A stretch of DNA of 64,000 bases, taken from the NCBI GenBank assembly GCA_041890515.1, contig JASDWX010000035.1:19637-83636 (forward strand), written 5' to 3'. Made by a program: the position numbers and the translations under genes. This DNA is from Colwellia_A sp041890515 (GTDB lineage Bacteria > Pseudomonadota > Gammaproteobacteria > Enterobacterales > Alteromonadaceae). The notes under the pieces were generated by a model. The model did no database searches and was not told the origin of the DNA. It saw only the letters and a list, made by a program, of their open reading frames with translations. This document shows, one piece after another, positions 37,534-45,392 of this stretch (positions are counted from its first letter, which is position 1; each line of letters opens with the position of its first letter).

Positions 37534-37547
37534 ATACATATATGTAT
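37534..37547. promoter_or_regulatory. 14 bp palindrome in the divergent helicase/transporter gap
   Basis: ATACATATATGTAT is a perfect palindrome in the region 37473-37720 shared by the leftward restriction operon and the rightward transporter gene. A plus-strand TATAAT overlaps it at 37545. AT-rich palindromes arise easily by chance, so operator function is only a suggestion. No other gene is seen in this gap. Confidence 0.3.
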
Positions 37548-37720
37548 AATGCAATAGTTCTATCGGGATGTCTGTAAAAAATTATACTTTTAAGATAAAA
37601 AATGATCTTGGACAAAAAGAGCTAAGTAACTTTTATTGAAACAATTGAACAAACCCAGCTATTTATAGTTTTTATAGTCCATAATCAAGACAAGAAAATA
37701 TAATAAAAGAATAAATAACA

Positions 37721-38638
37721 ATGCCTCTATTGGTAACTTTATTATTGGTTTGTATTATTGGTTTTTTAGCGCAGTCTATTGGACTTTGTATGGTTAGGGG
37801 AGTCAATGAATGTAAAGGTGGGAAACCACAGTTCCTACTTGCTATATTGCTCAGCGGAGTACTAGCGTGGGTAGCAATCTTGTACTCCGACTATGTTGGC
37901 ATCGTTACACAATTCAGAACATTTAAAATCAATATATGGTTTTTAATTGGCGGAACCCTTTTTGGTTTAGGTTCTGCATTTAATCAAGGTTGTGGTGTTT
38001 CAACTTTAAGTAAATTGTCTCGCGGTGATTCTAAAATGATATTTACTATTATCGGCTGGTTAATTGGTTGGACTATTTTAGCTGTTTGGAATCCATTTAC
38101 TAATCACCATAAATTAATAATTTCTTCTGATATAACAATACCAGTGTTAGTTGCTTTATCAATAGCGTCAGTTAGTTGGGCTTTTCTAGGTGATAAAGAA
38201 AGAAGGAAGTTATGGCTTACTATGATGTCAATTGGCTTGATTGGTGGCTTTGTTTTTCTCTTTGACCCTAAGTGGCCGCCAAGCGGTTTTCTTCACAAAA
38301 TTAGCCATTCTTTAGTAAGTTCAGATGAGACTTTACGACCACTGATGGAAAGTTACTTCTTATTTATATCTTTGCTTATTGGGATGTTCATAGCTGCTTG
38401 GTATACGAAAAAATTTGAAGTAGTGAAGTCCAACTGGCAGAACTGGTTGTTGCACCTCATGGCTGGAGGTCTCATGGGAATTGGAGCGTCATTAGCAATG
38501 GGAGGTAACGACTCTCAATTGTTATTAGCATTACCTGCTCTTTCCCCCGGAGGGGGAGTTGCTATTATAGGAATGTTAGCTGGTATATGGTTTGGATTAT
38601 TTATTAGAGGAAAACTTATTGTTAAAGTCAGACTCTAA
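37721..38638 (+). CDS. YeeE/YedE (TsuA-like) sulfur transporter
   Basis: A 305 aa protein with about nine membrane helices. It has the family repeat motifs: C23 in SIGLCMVRG, and C91 in LFGLGSAFNQGCGVSTLSKLSRGD, a typical GxxLGxGxxxxxGC element. The C-terminal half-repeat reads GIGASLAMGGNDSQLL, so the third conserved cysteine is replaced by Asn. TsuA-type proteins import thiosulfate through relayed cysteines. Here the transporter sits between the dnd restriction operon and a DUF262 gene, and might supply sulfur for DNA modification (inference). The first ATG is used. Confidence 0.85.
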   Translation: MPLLVTLLLVCIIGFLAQSIGLCMVRGVNECKGGKPQFLLAILLSGVLAWVAILYSDYVGIVTQFRTFKINIWFLIGGTLFGLGSAFNQGCGVSTLSKLSRGDSKMIFTIIGWLIGWTILAVWNPFTNHHKLIISSDITIPVLVALSIASVSWAFLGDKERRKLWLTMMSIGLIGGFVFLFDPKWPPSGFLHKISHSLVSSDETLRPLMESYFLFISLLIGMFIAAWYTKKFEVVKSNWQNWLLHLMAGGLMGIGASLAMGGNDSQLLLALPALSPGGGVAIIGMLAGIWFGLFIRGKLIVKVRL

Positions 38639-38692
38639 AAGCAATAAATCATATTACTTGCTAAAATGGTCATTTAAAAATATAAAAACATT

Positions 38693-40546
38693 CTATTCTG
38701 AACTATAAAAAATAAACTTACTTATAGCTTCTACTTGATTTTCAGTGCGTTTGTCACATGAGTTGAAGTTCCAATTTTTGAAGTCACGATTTAAGGTTTT
38801 TTCGAGCAAATCTACTTTAACAACAGACAATTTACTCTGCTCATAATAATGCACTTTCTTATGAGTATGATTTTTAATCCCTCTATTTAAATTACGCTCC
38901 AATAAAACAATATTGCCAAGCTTATTGATATGTTGCTTCCATTCATCATCTCTTTTAGGCTCATTCTCTTCTTCTGTTTGAGATAATATGTGTTCGATGT
39001 CGAAAGACTTATCTCCACTAAAGATAACTTTCGTAACTTCATATAAACCATCTTCTTTAAGGTCAGCAGAAAATACGGCTGACATTCGACAAAGCAGATT
39101 TTTCGATGTTGTAATAGAAAAAACATCAGCGTTTAGTGCTTTATTAAAAAGATCTATATTATCGTAAGAATAATTATACTTCTCGCTACCATTTAATTTG
39201 TCATAAATTAATGAATTAATGATCTTTTCATTATCTGTTGTACTTAAGATTGTCTTTAGCAACTCATGATTAAATGCAAACCTGACGCTGTTTATTACTC
39301 TTTGATAATTAACACTGTAAACAATATATAACTTCGTTAAAGCATTAATAAATCTCTGCAATTTTTGATATTTATTAACATCGTCTTTGAATTGATAAAG
39401 AAAAATATAAATAAACTTTCGATATCTAGAATATCGAGTCCAATCCCACAAGCTAAATACTGAATAATCCATAGCGGTAGTGTAATTTTTTTCAATATGT
39501 CTATATGTATACCAACCTAATCGCTGAGTAACAATTCCCTTCAACTCAGATAAACATAGTTTTATTTTTTGTCCCTCTTCTTTCTTAAAATTAGGCCATT
39601 CTCCGATATTAAAGAGTGTTTCAAATAAGCGATCATAAAATGTATCTACGCCAAGCGAATATAAAATCGTAGGTAAATTATATTTTGCGATTAAGAACAC
39701 TTGATATATTCCAAGTATCTCTTGCATCGTTAAACAAGAATTATGTGCTTTGTTAAAGTGGTCTATTTCTTGATATAAGCTACTTATTTGTATAAATATT
39801 TCTTCATCATTTTCAAACTCATCTTTGGCCGTTTTTTGTAAATACTCATACATTCGTATTTTAAAAAGATCATTTGTATCGAGAGGAAGTCCTGCGGTAT
39901 TAATAGTGTCAAAAATCTTAAGTGTTTTAGAAAGCCCAGCCTGAGTTTCAATAACAACGAAATAAATCTTATGGTTAATGTAGTCATACAAATCATGAAT
40001 CGGGAAATTATCTAATGAAAGCCGTTCCGATTTGTCCAGCCAGCCCCTAATCGCTTTTGAAATAAGCATTCCATTTTCGCAATAAATATTTTTACCTTCA
40101 AGATCTTCATCGATTGTAAATTTATCTCTAAACTCTTCAAGTAACCGTTGTTGTTCTCCATTATTAACTTTCGTTTTAAAGCGTAATAATAATTTAGAAT
40201 CAAAGCACTTAGCTCTAGGAAAAAGCTGTTCAAGAACCTTAAAAAGCAAAAGAAAAGTAGTAAACCTTTGTTGTCCATCGATGATTTCTTGTTGACCGTT
40301 CTCAGCTCTAGCTAATTGCATAGTTCCTATAAACATAGGCTCCTTTTCATCAACCTTAATATTTTCTTGTTCTGAAAAAGCACTAAAAACATCATTAATA
40401 AATTGTGTTATTTGTTTCTCTGTCCACGCATAAGGACGTTGGTAAATTGGAATGATGTAGTCAACTTTACCATCTAATATAAACGGAATTTCATTTTGAT
40501 TAGCTCCCAAAACATACCTATTTGCATCAATATCAAAACACGCCAT
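38693..40546 (-). CDS. DUF262-DUF1524 protein (GmrSD-like type IV restriction)
   Basis: The 617 aa protein starts with a DUF262 domain: PIYQRPYAWTEKQ and IIDGQQRFTTFLLL (DGQQR at 90-94), the ParB-like NTPase motif. The C-terminal DUF1524 carries an HNH-like nuclease pattern: DIEHILSQTEEEN, then NKLGNIVLLERNLNRGIKN. Fused proteins of this layout are modification-dependent restriction enzymes such as GmrSD, which cut glucosylated phage DNA. It is an independent defence gene next to the dnd block and converges on the transporter gene. Whether it spares phosphorothioated DNA is unknown. Confidence 0.88.
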   Translation of the reverse strand: MACFDIDANRYVLGANQNEIPFILDGKVDYIIPIYQRPYAWTEKQITQFINDVFSAFSEQENIKVDEKEPMFIGTMQLARAENGQQEIIDGQQRFTTFLLLFKVLEQLFPRAKCFDSKLLLRFKTKVNNGEQQRLLEEFRDKFTIDEDLEGKNIYCENGMLISKAIRGWLDKSERLSLDNFPIHDLYDYINHKIYFVVIETQAGLSKTLKIFDTINTAGLPLDTNDLFKIRMYEYLQKTAKDEFENDEEIFIQISSLYQEIDHFNKAHNSCLTMQEILGIYQVFLIAKYNLPTILYSLGVDTFYDRLFETLFNIGEWPNFKKEEGQKIKLCLSELKGIVTQRLGWYTYRHIEKNYTTAMDYSVFSLWDWTRYSRYRKFIYIFLYQFKDDVNKYQKLQRFINALTKLYIVYSVNYQRVINSVRFAFNHELLKTILSTTDNEKIINSLIYDKLNGSEKYNYSYDNIDLFNKALNADVFSITTSKNLLCRMSAVFSADLKEDGLYEVTKVIFSGDKSFDIEHILSQTEEENEPKRDDEWKQHINKLGNIVLLERNLNRGIKNHTHKKVHYYEQSKLSVVKVDLLEKTLNRDFKNWNFNSCDKRTENQVEAISKFIFYSSE

Positions 40547-40696
40547 TTATTTTCCCTGAAATTATACCCATTGATTTAATAAACATTAAAATATATAAAT
40601 ATCAACAACTTGACCCTCTTACAGTGACGATATCACAAAGGTTTGTATAAGACTATTAATACATTACTTCTTCAATTCCTATTCCACTAAAATCTT

Positions 40697-40724
40697 TTGC
40701 CAATCAATGCTTAAGGACTATGAT
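40697..40724 (+). promoter_or_regulatory. Promoter of the unknown-gene cassette
   Basis: TTGCCA (40697-40702), a 16 base spacer and TATGAT (40719-40724) give a credible sigma-70 promoter. Predicted start is near 40731, and a GAGAGG ribosome site precedes ATG 40754. Confidence 0.5.
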
Positions 40725-40753
40725 TTAGTCATTATTCATCGAGAGGTTTCAAC

Positions 40754-41266
40754 ATGCACATTTCACTCATTCACTTGATCCCAAGCTCGCTCAGAGGAGA
40801 GATCGACAAGCAGTTTTCTTTTATTGTTCAATATCATTCAGAACTCCGCTTTACTCTTTGGCCGAGATTAAATAAGGGGATTCGTTTTCTACTGAAAGAA
40901 CATCCTCACAAAGAGCTTATTTTACAAGCGTGTTATCAGTATCTTGCACACCATCATTGCATAATATCGGCCGTAATTTGCGGCTATTCATTCAGCAGTA
41001 TTCATAGCAATAGCAGTCCAATAATCAGTAATAGCGCTTCTTACTGGTATCTGACGAGTGGAATGTCGCAAATCAAACACAACCAGAGTATCGGTGAAAT
41101 TGATTGGTTACTATCAACCAACATGGAGCTTTGGAAAGACATCTGCGGTGTTTTTCTCATTTATGAATATCGATACCAGGAAAGTAAAACTGATGTTGTT
41201 AAATTTGCAGAGAAATTCGCTCCAATGAACAAAGTTAATACATATAGGGAAACTCACCATGCTTAA
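40754..41266 (+). CDS. Hypothetical protein, first gene of an unrecognised cassette
   Basis: Not recognised. The 170 aa protein is His- and Ser-rich (YQYLAHHHCIISAVICGYSFSSIHSNSS) with no membrane helix and no clear metal-site pattern. A good promoter and Shine-Dalgarno sequence, plus an eight-base overlap with the next gene, support it as real. It probably belongs to the same transcript as the following four genes. Confidence 0.6.
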   Translation: MHISLIHLIPSSLRGEIDKQFSFIVQYHSELRFTLWPRLNKGIRFLLKEHPHKELILQACYQYLAHHHCIISAVICGYSFSSIHSNSSPIISNSASYWYLTSGMSQIKHNQSIGEIDWLLSTNMELWKDICGVFLIYEYRYQESKTDVVKFAEKFAPMNKVNTYRETHHA

Positions 41267-41555
41267 AACGTACATAAAAAATACATCAATATTACATATC
41301 AAAGATTTTGACGAAGGTAGAAATGAGTTACTTGCTGATGTTTTGCTTGGAGAGGTAATTTCAGATGAAACAAGTCGCTACAATCATGGAAACCACGTGA
41401 TGACTTCTCGCATAGTATGTTCGAATGACAATGTGTTTAAGACAGAGTCAGGTAACTTGTACATCACTGAAGGTCGTTCATACAATTTAACTATATCAAC
41501 AAAAGAATGGTCTGTGATGCGAGAGAAAAACCTATCACTTTACGAGTCAATTTAG
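41259..41555 (+). CDS. Hypothetical 98 aa protein
   Basis: Not recognised. A mainly beta sequence (LADVLLGEVISDETSRYNHGNHVMTSRIV; SYNLTISTKEWSVM) with no signal peptide. Its start overlaps the end of the preceding gene, suggesting coupled expression. The stop is 47 bases before the next gene. Confidence 0.6.
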   Translation: MLKTYIKNTSILHIKDFDEGRNELLADVLLGEVISDETSRYNHGNHVMTSRIVCSNDNVFKTESGNLYITEGRSYNLTISTKEWSVMREKNLSLYESI

Positions 41556-41601
41556 CTTTGCCAATAAAACTCACTAATACATTTAATTACGACAGGAGTG
41601 A

Positions 41602-41832
41602 ATGATGACTGAAACAGATGAGCAGATTTTTTGCAGTTGCTTTGGGTGTGAACGAGAAATACTAGTTGGGGATAAAGTTCACAGTTTAACTTACTCTTTT
41701 GAAAAAATAGAAACGCTTCATGTTGTAGCCCCTATATATGCTGAAGGGCTTGGGACGTGGTGTGATAGCTGTTTTTCAAAATTAAAGAAAAATAAGGATT
41801 ACCAAGTACCATGGGAGGACATTCAAGACTAA
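41602..41832 (+). CDS. Small zinc-ribbon-like protein
   Basis: In 76 residues there are two paired cysteine clusters, CSCFGCE at the N-terminus and CDSCFSKLK near the end, about 45 residues apart, typical of zinc ribbons. AGGAG precedes the ATG with good spacing. Its partner or target is not visible. Confidence 0.65.
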   Translation: MMTETDEQIFCSCFGCEREILVGDKVHSLTYSFEKIETLHVVAPIYAEGLGTWCDSCFSKLKKNKDYQVPWEDIQD

Positions 41833-41870
41833 AAAAGACCATCAGAACTGGGTTTAACTAATGACTTATT

Positions 41871-42776
41871 ATGCAGTCATTAGTTAAAAACCTAAAATAT
41901 TGGCTAGTATTTACATACCCATCACAAGTAGAAAAAATTATGCCAACCAACAATATTATCTGTCTTGGGGTAAACGAACTGTACCTCGACAAACAACTTC
42001 ATCCGTATAAAGCGACTTTACCTAACTTATGCTTTTTTGAGTTCACACAAGAAATACACTCAGCCATAGATGAAACAAAAAATCTGTTATGTAATCATAA
42101 TTTTCATGAAATATCCTTTCAAACAAATACGGTAAATTGGTTTTTTAAGCTAACAAACAGATACCATCATGACATCACTACTTTTATTCATATTAATGAA
42201 AAGGCCATTCACTTTTCTGGAAAAATGAGATCGTTTGAGAATGCTCATTTTCGTACCCCTGAAATTTCTATCAACCAACTTGAGTTTAATCAAATCCCCA
42301 TAAAACCTATCCGTATGAGCCAACTAAAGGAGCCACTTACTATTGGCTTAATCACAAAAATAAAGAATCTAAATAAGCAATACAAAGAAACAGAAGATTT
42401 ATATTATGGTATTGAGCCGCTAATAAATGAACTACAGCAGCTAGATGAACAGTCCGCTATGGATTTACACTTACATTGTGACTCACAACTCGACTTAATC
42501 AAGAGACAAGGCTGTGAGCTAATGAGCAAAATGCAAACCTTAGAAATGGAAATGCTCTCATTATCTCGTGTTGTTCTTCACAAAGTATTTGGCGTCAGCA
42601 AAGGTGACTGGATAAGTTACCTACCAGCAGACTCAGCTTCATTTATCCAACTTCAATATGAGTATTGCGATATATACGAATGCACTTTAGCCATTAGGGG
42701 ACCAGGCATCACCAAGAAAGGTGAATTAGGCAAGCGAGAGCAAGCAATTTCAATTGAGCTGATGGGCAAAGAATGA
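41871..42776 (+). CDS. Hypothetical 301 aa protein with a coiled-coil middle
   Basis: Not recognised. The N-terminal half is mixed alpha/beta, residues about 160-240 are long helices likely to form a coiled coil (LNKQYKETEDLYYGIEPL; MQTLEMEMLSL), and the end is beta-rich. The first ATG lacks a good ribosome site; ATG 41940 is a possible alternative start. It is coupled to the next gene by ATGA. Confidence 0.6.
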   Translation: MQSLVKNLKYWLVFTYPSQVEKIMPTNNIICLGVNELYLDKQLHPYKATLPNLCFFEFTQEIHSAIDETKNLLCNHNFHEISFQTNTVNWFFKLTNRYHHDITTFIHINEKAIHFSGKMRSFENAHFRTPEISINQLEFNQIPIKPIRMSQLKEPLTIGLITKIKNLNKQYKETEDLYYGIEPLINELQQLDEQSAMDLHLHCDSQLDLIKRQGCELMSKMQTLEMEMLSLSRVVLHKVFGVSKGDWISYLPADSASFIQLQYEYCDIYECTLAIRGPGITKKGELGKREQAISIELMGKE

Positions 42777-43507
42777 ATATTCAAACGCTCATATCCCAGG
42801 TTCGCGCTGCGAGAAAACGAAGAATAATTAACAATTTTCATTTATCTCCTAAAAGTGGTGTCGATGTAGCGGGTGACGAATTTCAATCCACAATGGATTT
42901 GCTTAAATCTATGCTCAAGTGCTTTAAAGCCAACAAGTGCAATATTCGAGTATCTTTTTACGGTGAAATTTATATCACCCTAATTGAACTAGGCCACTCA
43001 TTCGAGTTATCTGTCGCCAATAGACCCCGCTGCCTTGATTTAAAGAATGCTGATACTCATTTAAAAGATAACCCTTTCATAAAATTGAACAGTTCAAATT
43101 TTGAAAACCAATTAACTGTATCTGCCAAAACTATAAGAAAAAAATCTGAGTGGAAACATTACCGTTGTTCAGAATTTACTATTGATGGTCTTGTATTGGC
43201 AGAGCTTATAATAAAAGAGATGAATCAAAGAGTTAAATATTACTCAACTGATGATGACCTTTTCATCCTAGAGCAACAAACAAGACAAGACATACTCGCG
43301 GTAATTCATTTAGGAGGGGCTACATTAGGAAATTCATCGATGTTGTATTACTTATCTAAATCACTCAGGCAGGAAATATACGTAAGTAAAATCACGATAT
43401 CTGCCAATAGTATAATTATCAGTGACTCATTAGACAGAGAAAGTACTCAGTATTTCTTTGGAGATAGGGAGGCCAAATTTTTTAGTCAATATCTTCTAAA
43501 TTACTAA
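42773..43507 (+). CDS. Hypothetical 244 aa protein
   Basis: Not recognised. The N-terminus is basic (VRAARKRRIINNFHLSPKS), followed by mixed secondary structure with no known catalytic motif. The four-base ATGA overlap with the preceding gene points to equal synthesis and possibly a complex. It is the last gene before a palindrome-bearing promoter. Confidence 0.6.
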   Translation: MNIQTLISQVRAARKRRIINNFHLSPKSGVDVAGDEFQSTMDLLKSMLKCFKANKCNIRVSFYGEIYITLIELGHSFELSVANRPRCLDLKNADTHLKDNPFIKLNSSNFENQLTVSAKTIRKKSEWKHYRCSEFTIDGLVLAELIIKEMNQRVKYYSTDDDLFILEQQTRQDILAVIHLGGATLGNSSMLYYLSKSLRQEIYVSKITISANSIIISDSLDRESTQYFFGDREAKFFSQYLLNY

Positions 43508-43578
43508 GTGAATCGTTTAAGACTACAACGTAATCCGCTTTAAATTTTTTAGCTTTATTTACAGCTTTAATCAAAATA

Positions 43579-43630
43579 CAACATGATTACGTGATGAATT
43601 CGTTTTAACGTAATCATGTTGGTCTATAAT
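43579..43630 (+). promoter_or_regulatory. Regulator promoter with a 14 bp inverted repeat
   Basis: CAACATGATTACGT (43579-43592) is exactly repeated in inverse at 43608-43621 around a 15 base spacer. A perfect TATAAT (43625-43630) lies just downstream, and the right arm fills its spacer, with a weak -35. The HTH gene begins at 43662. This is a typical autorepression layout. Confidence 0.6.
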
Positions 43631-43661
43631 TCAACCAATCAAAATTAATCAGTATATTGCT

Positions 43662-44690
43662 ATGGCACAAGAATCAATCTCTATTAATAAAAGCTTACTA
43701 AAACATCTTCGAAAGCAGAAAGGTGAAAAACAAGAAATAACAGCCATTCTCTGTCATATAGGTTATCGACAATATCAAAATATCGAAAAAGACGGACGAA
43801 CGACCAATAAAGTGATCCAGTCTATTGCACTACATTTCGATACATCTGCTGACGAATTAATTAATAATAAAAAAGTAGATGATTCACTTTGGTATGTTAC
43901 TAACCCTCATTTTTTAGTCGGAAATATTGAGCAAGGGCACTATAAGGCGATTGGTAAAATTACCAAAAAAGCAAACTGTTTTCATAGCGAAATGAGCGTG
44001 CGTTTATCAATTAAAAATGAAAAGCAATCTAAAGAGATAACTTTATTTATTAACGATGATGAGTTTTGTTGGAATTTACGTCCCGTTAGACTAGATAAAA
44101 AAATAGGATTACTGTGGGATGAGCTAACAGAATGGCAACAATATGTATGGAATGATTCATTAGATGAATTGTTATATGCCTGCGTTTATGAGGTTTATAT
44201 TGACGGAAAATCTTTAGTACCCATAAACATTACCCCCCAATTTATGGTCGTATTTAAAGAAGTTGGAGACAACAAATTTATCGATAAAGGATACCGAATA
44301 TTTAATACAGATTCTGAATTTAGAGTATCACTTAGTGAGTGGTTGGATAGCCTCGCCTATCCCATCCCACCTACCCGCTCACAAAAAGGTAGCCTCAACA
44401 TGATTTACGATTTTGAAAACGACAAATCAAAATCCATAACCATATCTCGCATATGGCTCGATGACACGGGAATGATGCACCGAGCGCCATGGCCTAGTGC
44501 CAACATAGATAAAGTAATCAAAGCCATCACAGATTTAGAAGATGGACGAAGAAGGTGGGCACTCCCTATCGGCATTGGTGAATCGCTGGAAGAGCAAAAT
44601 ATTCCATCGATGACACCTGAAGTAATTTGCAACGAAATAACTGAGTTACCAGAAATTAATTTTACATTCAAAAACGAACAACCACGCTAA
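43662..44690 (+). CDS. XRE-type HTH regulator with a large unknown C-terminal domain
   Basis: Residues about 8-70 form an XRE/Cro-type helix-turn-helix (LLKHLRKQKGEKQEITAIL; HIGYRQYQNIEKDGRTTNKVIQSIALHFDTSADELI). The remaining 270 residues are beta-rich with many Trp/Asp and no recognised domain; such extensions can be ligand or damage sensors. The strong inverted repeat over its promoter suggests autoregulation and perhaps control of neighbouring cargo. Confidence 0.75.
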   Translation: MAQESISINKSLLKHLRKQKGEKQEITAILCHIGYRQYQNIEKDGRTTNKVIQSIALHFDTSADELINNKKVDDSLWYVTNPHFLVGNIEQGHYKAIGKITKKANCFHSEMSVRLSIKNEKQSKEITLFINDDEFCWNLRPVRLDKKIGLLWDELTEWQQYVWNDSLDELLYACVYEVYIDGKSLVPINITPQFMVVFKEVGDNKFIDKGYRIFNTDSEFRVSLSEWLDSLAYPIPPTRSQKGSLNMIYDFENDKSKSITISRIWLDDTGMMHRAPWPSANIDKVIKAITDLEDGRRRWALPIGIGESLEEQNIPSMTPEVICNEITELPEINFTFKNEQPR

Positions 44691-44715
44691 AACATTTAAA
44701 AATAAGGAGATGAAA

Positions 44716-44814
44716 ATGGCTAAACCTAGTAAACCAGCACCAATAAATGGTCCAAGTAAAACAGGTGAAAAATCAGGAAACGGACGAGGTAATAACTCGC
44801 CACAAGGAAAATAA
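44716..44814 (+). CDS. Small 32 aa Lys/Gly/Asn-rich protein
   Basis: Too short for ordinary gene finders. AAGGAG (44704-44709) lies six bases upstream of ATG 44716, and the sequence starts MAKPSKPAPINGPSK and ends in RGNNSPQGK. Similar low-complexity peptides occur in mobile elements. The stop is followed immediately by the next ATG. Function unknown. Confidence 0.5.
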   Translation: MAKPSKPAPINGPSKTGEKSGNGRGNNSPQGK

Positions 44815-44973
44815 ATGTCTTGTGAAAAAAGTGAGGGCTATGACGCATACTGGAAAGGAAGGTCTAAAGGCTCAAATCCCTATAATTGGTCTAATGAAAC
44901 TTGGTGGATGGTAGAAGATTGGGACAAAGGCTGGGAAAAGGGACAAGATGAAGATTATAACGATGATGATTGA
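44815..44973 (+). CDS. Rmf-like small protein
   Basis: In 52 residues the pattern GYDAYWKGRSKG, then NPYNW, then WWMVEDWDKGWEKGQ resembles the ribosome modulation factor family (AYxxGxxxG...NPY...WxxGWxxG). Rmf dimerises idle ribosomes, but Rmf-like relatives on mobile elements have other roles. It begins on the base after the preceding stop. The tail is acidic, unlike E. coli Rmf, so the same function should not be assumed. Confidence 0.55.
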   Translation: MSCEKSEGYDAYWKGRSKGSNPYNWSNETWWMVEDWDKGWEKGQDEDYNDDD

Positions 44974-44997
44974 CTTAGCTACATACTAATAGGTTTC

Positions 44998-45034
44998 CTC
45001 ATATTAGAAGGGAGTACTTCCTTTCTAATATGAG
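44998..45034. terminator. Bidirectional hairpin terminator
   Basis: CTCATATTAGAA (44998-45009) pairs perfectly with 45023-45034. It separates the rightward small genes from the leftward gene ending at 45083. T-runs are short. Confidence 0.6.
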
Positions 45035-45082
45035 TTACATTTATTTGAATATAATGAGGTGATTTGTTTAATCGGCTACTAG

Positions 45083-45385
45083 CTACGTTCTATTTCTTTC
45101 ATAGGCAGGGATGTCTATATAATCATCATCTCCTCTAACTAAAGCCTCTTTTAAATTGGCTTTACGAGATTTTCTCGAATCAATAGTTTCTTCAAAAATT
45201 TTATAATGAGCTTCTTCCATTAAAGTAATAGCTTCTTCATTGGAAAAAAGACCAAGGGTTTTACCTGCATGAATATATCCTTCCAACCTATACTTTTTCT
45301 TTTTATCTTTCTTATGGTTTTTTGCGTCTTCAAATATTTCGACTAATTGCATAAAGCAAGAGTCTATAAATGTTTTTTTATTCAT
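45083..45385 (-). CDS. Hypothetical 100 aa protein, third gene of the HsdM/HsdS-like operon
   Basis: Not recognised. It starts at ATG 45385, with GAGGAA upstream; the frame extends to a TTG at 45400. The sequence is Lys-rich and helical (EDAKNHKKDKKKKYRLEGYIHAGKTLGLFSNEEAITLMEEAHY), resembling small helical DNA-associated proteins. It follows the pseudo-methyltransferase gene by seven bases and so is probably co-made with it. Confidence 0.65.
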   Translation of the reverse strand: MNKKTFIDSCFMQLVEIFEDAKNHKKDKKKKYRLEGYIHAGKTLGLFSNEEAITLMEEAHYKIFEETIDSRKSRKANLKEALVRGDDDYIDIPAYERNRT

Positions 45386-45392
45386 AATTTCC

